64,000 nt of DNA, taken from positions 29,061,260-29,125,259 of the forward strand of contig OZ025257.1 of assembly GCA_964019135.1 (NCBI GenBank). The letters are read 5' to 3'. Source of the stretch: Arenicola marina (Eukaryota > Annelida > Polychaeta > Arenicolidae). Positions 50,801-59,800 of the stretch are shown in pieces; position 1 is the first letter of the stretch, and every line of letters begins with the position of its first letter. The translations under genes were made by a program, and so were the position numbers. The notes beneath the pieces are model-generated. The model did not search any database. It was not told the origin of the DNA and saw only the letters and a list, made by a program, of their open reading frames with translations.

Positions 50801-53800
50801 TGAATGCAAAGCTCGGCCTTTCGGGTCGCCCGCCTCGACCAATAGGAGGGCTTGGCACGGCCAAGGTCCGTGAACTTATAATCACAAGTGTTATCTTCAC
50901 AAATGTTATAATCACAAGTATTATAATCACAAGTGTTATCTTCACAAATGTTATAATCACAAGTATTATAATCACAAGTGTTATCTTCACAAATGTTATA
51001 ATCACAAGTGTTATAATCACAAGGGCTTTGAAATTGCTGAAATTTTATGCTCTCGGCTGAACATAAAAAAATCCGTATATCATTTCTGTTTGACGGTGAA
51101 GGATATGGAAAGAAAGACTAGAGAAAGATCTCTATAACTGTTACCGGAAGTCGTGATGAGATTATTGTTGGCTTTTATTTACGTTAGTGGCTGTTAAATG
51201 GTGATGGAAGAAGGCCATACTACCAAGTTACTCAATATGTGATCGTTTTGTATTTTAAGTCATCTTCCGGAATGTCTTACAACAATTTGTGGATATCTTG
51301 TGCTTGAAAATGTGCTGGCTATTTAAAAGCTGAATGACACTCCGTTGCCTACCCCGTACCAGACATACAGGGCCGGTGGATACACCTTTCTCTGCTACCC
51401 ACTGTTGTTTGAGGTCTCTGACTTCTACCTATCGCAAGATATGGAGTTTGTCATTGATGACGTAAAGGTATGTTTCAAGAAGTAACAAGGTCTGGGCATA
51501 CAGACCAGATACGTAACAAGTAAACTATGGTTATATTATATTTCTATCCTAATAAGCAGTGTCTGAAATATACAGATATTGATGTCTACTATTGTTTTTG
51601 ATATTAATTATTGTAACTTAAACTATTTCAACTAAAAAGAATAGAAAAGTAGTGTACTTTGAATGTCTTCATATGTTGTTATCTGGTGGCATTTTCTCAA
51701 GCACAAGGGTTATACATATGTATGATAAATAATATTGCGAACAAGTTATATACAACTAACATAGCATTGCCTCTGCAACAGAGAACTATGTGTTTCACTG
51801 AACGTTGTTATTTCGTCACTTTTGTCGGAATTTCTTGTTGCACGAGAAAAGTTGTTTTTACTAAAAGGCACTATTGCAACATGGTTTGGGGGTACATGTA
51901 TTTCAGAGTGACTTGGTGTTCCTCAGCAAGTGCTGGAAGCTGGCGGGCCGGCCTACCTTCTGTATGATCATCAGAGAGGACAACATGAGGTGGGGCTCTG
52001 TGGCGATGTCTGATGGTTTAGTGTAGAGTGAGTTAATGATGAGAGAGGACAACATGAGGTGGGGCTCTGTGGCGATGTCTGCTTGGTTTAGTGTAGAGTG
52101 AGTTAATGATGAGAGAGGATTAGATTAGGTAGGGCACTGTTGTGATGTCTGAATGGTTTAGTGTAGAGTGCGTTAATGATGAGAGAGGACTAGATTAGGT
52201 AGGGCGCTGTGGTGATGTCTGAATGGTTTAGTGTAGAGTGAGTTAATGATGAGAGAGGACTAGATTAGGTAGGGCACTGTGGCGATGTCTGCTTGGTTTA
52301 GTGTAGAGTGAGTTAATGATGAGAGAGGACTAGATTAGGTAGGGCACTGTGGCGATGTCTGAATGGTTTAGTGTAGAGTGCGTTAATGATGAGAGAGGAC
52401 TAGATTAGGTAGGGCACTGTGGCGATGTCTGAATGGTTTAGTGTAGAGTGCGTTAATGATGAGAGAGGACAACATGAGGTGGGGCTCTGTGGCGATGTCT
52501 GCTTGGTTTGGTGTAGAGTGAGTTAATGATGAGAGAGGACTAGATTAGGTAGGGCACTGTGGCGATGTCTGCTTGGTTTAGTGTAGAGTGAGTTAATGAT
52601 GAGAGAGGACTAGATTAGGTAGCGCACTGTGGCGATGTCTGCTTGGTTTAGTGTAGAGTGCGTTAGTGATGAGAGAGGACTAGATTAGGTAGGGCACTGT
52701 GGCGATGTCTGAATGGTTTAGTGTAGAGTGAGTTAATGATGAGAGAGGACTAGATTAGGTAGGGCACTGTGGTGATGTCTGCTTGGTTTAGTGTAGAGTG
52801 CGTTAATGATGAGAGAGGACTAGATTAGGTAGGGCACTGTGGCGATGTCTGAATGGTTTAGTGTAGAGTGCGTTAATGATGAGAGAGGACAACATGAGGT
52901 GGGGCTCTGTGGCGATGTCTGCTTGGTTTGGTGTAGAGTGAGTTAATGATGAGAGAGGACTAGATTAGGTAGGGCACTGTGGCGATGTCTGCTTGGTTTA
53001 GTGTAGAGTGAGTTAATGATGAGAGAGAACTAGATTAGGTAGGGCACTGTGGCAATGTCTGCTTGGTTTGGTGTAGAGTGCGTTAATGATGAGAGAGGAC
53101 TAGATTAGGTAGGGCACTGTGGCGATGTCTGAATGGTTTAGTGTAGAGTGAGTTAATGATGAGAGAGGACTAGATTAGGTAGGGCACTGTGGTGATGTCT
53201 GCTTGGTTTAGTGTAGAGTGCGTTAATGATGAGAGAGGACTAGATTAGGTAGGGCACTGTGGCGATGTCTGCTTGGTTTAGTGTAGAGTGTGTTAATGAT
53301 GAGAGAGGACTAGATTAGGTAGGGCACTGTGGTGATGTCTGCTTGGTTTAGTGTAGAGTGCGTTAATGATGAGAGAGGACTAGATTAGGTAGGGCACTGT
53401 GGCGATGTCTGATTGGTTTAGTGTAGAGTGAGTTAATGATGAGAGAGGACTAGATTAGGTAGGGCACTGTGGCGATGTCTGCTTGGTTTAGTGTAGAGTG
53501 CGTTAATGATGAGAGAGGACTAGATTAGGTAGGGCTCTGTGGTGATGTCTGCTTGGTTTAGTGTAGAGTAAGTTAATGATGAGAGAGGACTAAATGAGGT
53601 GGGGCTCTGTGGCGATGTCTGCTTGGTTTAGTGTAGAGTGAGTTAATGATGAGAGAGGACTAGACTAGGTAGGGCACTGTGGCGATGTCTGCTTGGTTTA
53701 GTGTAGAGTGAGTTAATGATGAGAGAGGACTAGATTAGGTAGGGCACTGTGGCGATGTCTGAATGGTTTAGTGTAGAGTGAGTTAATGATGAGAGAGGAC

Positions 53801-56800
53801 TAGATTAGGTAGGGCACTGTGGTGATGTCTGAATGGTTTAGTGTAGAGTGAGCTAATGATAAAAGAGGTCAACATAAGGTCGGGTACTGTGGCGATGTCT
53901 GCTTGGTTTAGTGTAGAGTGCGTTAATGATGAGAGAGGACTATATTAGGTGAGGGTCTGTGGCGATGTCTGATTGGTTTAGTGTAGAGTGAGTTAATGAT
54001 GAGAGAGGACATCATGAGGTGGGGCTCTGGCGATATCTGCTTGGTTTAGTGTAGAGTGAGTTAATGATGAGAGAGAACTAGATTAGGTAGGGCACTGTGG
54101 TGATGTCTGATTGGTTTAGTGTAGAGTGAGTTAATGATGAGAGAGGACTAGATTAGGTAGGGCACTGTGGCGATGTCTGATTGGTTTAGTGTAGAGTGAG
54201 TTAATGATGAGAGAGGACTAGATTAGGTAGGGCACTGTGGCGATGTCTGAATGGTTTGGTGTAGAGTGCGTTAATGATGAGAGAGGACTAGATTAGGTAG
54301 GGCACTGTGGCGATGTCTGCTTGGTTTAGTGTAGAGTGAGTTAATGATGAGAGAGGACTAGATTAGGTAGGGCACTGTGGTGATGTCTGATTGGTTTAGT
54401 GTAGAGTGAGTTAATGATGAGAGAGGACTAGATTAGGTAGGGCACTGTGGCGATGTCTGAATGGTTTGGTGTAGAGTGCGTTAATGATGAGAGAGGACTA
54501 GATTAGGTAGGGCACTGTGGCGATGTCTGAATGGTTTGGTGTAGAGTGCGTTAATGATGAGAGAGGACTAGATTAGGTAGGGCACTGTGGCGATGCCTGC
54601 TTGGTTTAGTGTAGAGTGAGTTAATGATGAGAGAGGACAACATGAGGTGAGGCTCTGTGGCGATGTCTGCTTGGTTTAGTGTAGAGTGAGTTAATGATGA
54701 GAGAGGACTAGATTAGGTAGGGCACTGTGGCGATGTTTGATTGGTTTAGTGTAGAGTGAGTTAATGATGAGAGAGGACTAGATTAGGTAGGGCTCTGTGG
54801 TGATGTCTGATTGGTTTAGTGTAGAGTGAGTTAATGATGAGAGAGGACAACATAAGGTAGGGCACTGTGGTGATGTCTGATTGGTTTAGTGTAGAGTGAG
54901 TTAATGATGAGAGGACGACATAAGGTAGGGCACTGTGGTGATGTCTGATTGGTTTAGTGTAGAGTGAGTTAATGATGAGAGAGGACTAGATTAGGTAGGG
55001 CACTGTGGCGATGTCTGAATGGTTTGGTGTAGAGTGAGTTAATGATGAGAGAGGACAACATAAGGTAGGGCACTGTGGCGATGTCTGCTTGGTTTAGTGT
55101 AGAGTGAGTTAATGATGAGAGAGGACTAGATTAGGTAAGGCACTGTGGTGATGTCTGATTGGTTTAGTGTAGAGTGAGTTAATGATGACAGAGGACTAGA
55201 TTAGGTAGGGCACTGTGGCGATGTCTAAATGGTTTGGTGTAGAGTGCGTTAATGATGAGAGAGGACAAAATGAGGTGAGGCTCTGTGGCGATGTCTGCTT
55301 GGTTTAATGTAGAGTGAGTTAATGATGAGAGAGGACAACATAAGGTAGGGCGCTGTGGTGATGTCTGATTGGTTTAGTGTAGAGTGAGCTAATGATAAAA
55401 GAGGTCAACATAAGGTCGGGTACTGTGGCGATGTCTGCTTGGTTTAGTGTAGAGTGCGTTAATGATGAGAGCGGACTATATTAGGTGAGGGTCTGTGGCG
55501 ATGTCTGATTGGTTTAGTGTAGAGTGAGTTAATGATGAGAGAGGACAACATGAGGTGGGGCTCTGTGGCGATGTCTGCTTGGTTTAGTGTAGAGTGAGTT
55601 AATGATGAGAGAGGACTAGATTAGGTAGGGCACTGTGGTGATGTCTGATTGGTTTAGTGTAGAGTGAGTTAATGATGAGAGAGGACTAGATTAGGTAGGG
55701 CACTGTGGCGATGTCTGATTGGTTTAGTGTAGAGTGAGTTAATGATGAGAGAGGACTAGATTAGGTAGGGCACTGTGGCGATGTCTGAATGGTTTGGTGT
55801 AGAGTGCGTTAATGATGAGAGAGGACTAGATTAGGTAGGGCACTGTGGCGATGTCTGCTTGGTTTAGTGTAGAGTAAGTTAATGATGAGAGAGGACAACA
55901 TGAGGTGGGGCTCTGTGGCGATGTCTGCTTGGTTTAGTGTAGAGTGAGTTAATGATGAGAGAGGACTAGATTAGGTAGGGCACTGTGGTGATGTCTGATT
56001 GGTTTAGTGTAGAGTGAGTTAATGATGAGAGAGGACTAGATTAGGTAGGGCACTGTGGCGATGTCTGAATGGTTTGGTGTAGAGTGCGTTAATGATGAGA
56101 GAGGACTAGATTAGGTAGGGCACTGTGGCGATGTCTGAATGGTTTGGTGTAGAGTGCGTTAATGATGAGAGAGGACTAGATTAGGTAGGGCACTGTGGCG
56201 ATGCCTGCTTGGTTTAGTGTAGAGTGAGTTAATGATGAGAGAGGACAACATGAGGTGAGGCTCTGTGGCGATGTCTGCTTGGTTTAGTGTAGAGTGAGTT
56301 AATGATGAGAGAGGACTAGATTAGGTAGGGCACTGTGGCGATGTCTGATTGGTTTAGTGTAGAGTGAGTTAATGATGAGAGAGGACTAGATTAGGTAGGG
56401 CTCTGTGGTGATGTCTGATTGGTTTAGTGTAGAGTGAGTTAATGATGAGAGAGGACAACATAAGGTAGGGCACTGTGGTGATGTCTGATTGGTTTAGTGT
56501 AGAGTGAGTTAATGATGAGAGAGGACTAGATTAGGTAGGGCACTGTGGCGATGTCTGAATGGTTTGGTGTAGAGTGAGTTAATGATGAGAGAGGACAACA
56601 TAAGGTAGGGCACTGTGGCGATGTCTGCTTGGTTTAGTGTAGAGTGAGTTAATGATGAGAGAGGACTAGATTAGGTAGGGCACTGTGGTGATGTCTGATT
56701 GGTTTAGTGTAGAGTGCGTTAATGATGAGAGAGGACTAGATTAGGTAGGGCACTGTGGCGATGTCTGAATGGTTTGGTGTAGAGTGCGTTAATGATGAGA

Positions 56801-59800
56801 GAGGACAAAATGAGGTGAGGCTCTGTGGCGATGTCTGCTTGGTTTAATGTAGAGTGAGATAATGATGAGAGAGGACAACATAAGGTAGGGCGCTGTGGTG
56901 ATGTCTGATTGGTTTAGTGTAGAGTAAGTTACTGATTGGAGAGGACAAAATGAGGTGAGGCGCTGTGGTGATGTCTGATTGGTTTAGTGTAGAGTGAGTT
57001 AATGATGAGAGAGGACTAGATTAGGTAGGGCACTGTGGCGATGTCTGAATGGTTTGGTGTAGAGTGCGTTAATGATGAGAGGACAAAATGAGGTGAGGCT
57101 CTGTGGCGATGTCTGCTTGGTTTAATGTAGAGTGAGTTAATGATGAGAGAGGACAACATAAGGTAGGGCGCTGTGGTGATGTCTGATTGGTTTAGTGTAG
57201 AGTGAGTTACTGATTGGAGAGGACAAAATGAGGTTAGGCGCTGTGGTGATGTCTGATTGGTTTAGTGTAGAGTGAGTTAATGATGAGAGAGGACTAGATT
57301 AGGTAGGGCACTGTGGTGATATCTGAATGGTTTAGTGTAGAGTGAGCTAATGATAAAAGAGGTCAACATAAGGTCGGGTACTGTGGCGATGTCTGCTTGG
57401 TTTAGTGCAGAGTGCGTTAATGATGAGAGAGGACTATATTAGGTGAGGGTCTGTGGCGATGTCTGATTGGTTTAGTGTAGAGTGAGTTACTGATTGGAGA
57501 GGACAACATAAGGTAGGGCTCTGTGGCGATGTCTGCTTGGTTTAGTGCAGAGTGCGTTAATGATGAGAGAGGACTAGATTAGGTAGGGCACTGTGGCGAT
57601 GTCTGCTTGGTTTGGTGTAGAGTGCGTTAATGATGAGAGAGGACTAGATTAGGTAGGGCACTGTGGTGATGTCTGAATGGTTTGGTGTAGAGTGCGTTAA
57701 TGATGAGAGAGGACTAGATTAGGTAGGGCACTGTGGCGATGCCTGCTTGGTTTAGTGTAGAGTGAGTTAATGATGAGAGAGGACAACATGAGGTGAGGCT
57801 CTGTGGCGATGTCTGCTTGGTTTAGTGTAGAGTGAGTTAATGATGAGAGAGGACTAGATTAGGTAGGGCACTGTGGCGATGTCTGATTGGTTTAGTGTAG
57901 AGTGAGTTAATGATGAGAGAGGACTAGATTAGGTAGGGCTCTGTGGTGATGTCTGATTGGTTTAGTGTAGAGTGAGTTAATGATGAGAGAGGACAACATA
58001 AGGTAGGGCACTGTGGTGATGTCTGATTGGTTTAGTGTAGAGTGAGTTAATGATGAGAGAGGACTAGATTAGGTAGGGCACTGTGGCGATGTCTGAATGG
58101 TTTGGTGTAGAGTGAGTTAATGATGAGAGAGGACAACATAAGGTAGGGCACTGTGGCGATGTCTGCTTGGTTTAGTGTAGAGTGAGTTAATGATGAGAGA
58201 GGACTAGATTAGGTAGGGCACTGTGGTGATGTCTGATTGGTTTAGTGTAGAGTGCGTTAATGATGAGAGAGGACTAGATTAGGTAGGGCACTGTGGCGAT
58301 GTCTGAATGGTTTGGTGTAGAGTGCGTTAATGATGAGAGAGGACAAAATGAGGTGAGGCTCTGTGGCGATGTCTGCTTGGTTTAATGTAGAGTGAGATAA
58401 TGATGAGAGAGGACAACATAAGGTAGGGCGCTGTGGTGATGTCTGATTGGTTTAGTGTAGAGTAAGTTACTGATTGGAGAGGACAAAATGAGGTGAGGCG
58501 CTGTGGTGATGTCTGATTGGTTTAGTGTAGAGTGAGTTAATGATGAGAGAGGACTAGATTAGGTAGGGCACTGTGGCGATGTCTGAATGGTTTGGTGTAG
58601 AGTGCGTTAATGATGAGAGGACAAAATGAGGTGAGGCTCTGTGGCGATGTCTGCTTGGTTTAATGTAGAGTGAGTTAATGATGAGAGAGGACAACATAAG
58701 GTAGGGCGCTGTGGTGATGTCTGATTGGTTTAGTGTAGAGTGAGTTACTGATTGGAGAGGACAAAATGAGGTTAGGCGCTGTGGTGATGTCTGATTGGTT
58801 TAGTGTAGAGTGAGTTAATGATGAGAGAGGACTAGATTAGGTAGGGCACTGTGGTGATATCTGAATGGTTTAGTGTAGAGTGAGCTAATGATAAAAGAGG
58901 TCAACATAAGGTCGGGTACTGTGGCGATGTCTGCTTGGTTTAGTGCAGAGTGCGTTAATGATGAGAGAGGACTATATTAGGTGAGGGTCTGTGGCGATGT
59001 CTGATTGGTTTAGTGTAGAGTGAGTTACTGATTGGAGAGGACAACATAAGGTAGGGCTCTGTGGCGATGTCTGCTTGGTTTAGTGCAGAGTGCGTTAATG
59101 ATGAGAGAGGACTAGATTAGGTAGGGCACTGTGGCGATGTCTGCTTGGTTTGGTGTAGAGTGCGTTAATGATGAGAGAGGACAAAATGAGGTGAGGCTCT
59201 GTGGCGATGTCTGATTGGTTTAGTGTAGAGTGAGTTAATGATGAGAGAGGACTAGATTAGGTAGGGCACTGTGGCGATGTCTGAATGGTTTAATGTAGAG
59301 TGCGTTAATGATGAGAGAGGACAACATAAGGTAGGGCGCTGTGGTGATGTCTGATTGGTTTAGTGTAGAGTGAGTTACTGATTGGAGAGGACAACATAAG
59401 GTAGGGCTCTGTGGCGATGTCTGCTTGGTTTAGTGTAGAGTGCGTTAATGATGAGAGAGGCCAACATAAGGTAGGGCGCTGTGGTGATGTCTGATTGGTG
59501 TAGTGTAGAGTGAGTTACTGATTGGAGAGGACAACATAAGGTAGGGCTCTGTGGCGATGTCTGCTTGGTTTAGTGTAGAGTGAGTTAATGATGAGAGAGG
59601 ACAACATAAGGTAGGGCGCTGTGGTGATGTCTGATTGGTGTAGTGTAGAGTGAGTTACTGATTGGAGAGGACAACATAAGGTAGGGCTCTGTGGCGATGT
59701 CTGCTTGGTTTAGTGTAGAGTGCGTTAATGATGAGAGAGGACAACATAAGGTAGGGCGCTGTGGTGATGTCTGATTGGTTTGGTGTAGAGTGCGTTAATG

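Noticed and set aside
50866-51022. A fourth splice-junction minisatellite at the exon 12 donor
   Set aside because: The 45 bp repeat starts about 10 nt after the donor and its units contain no exon 12 sequence or donor copy.
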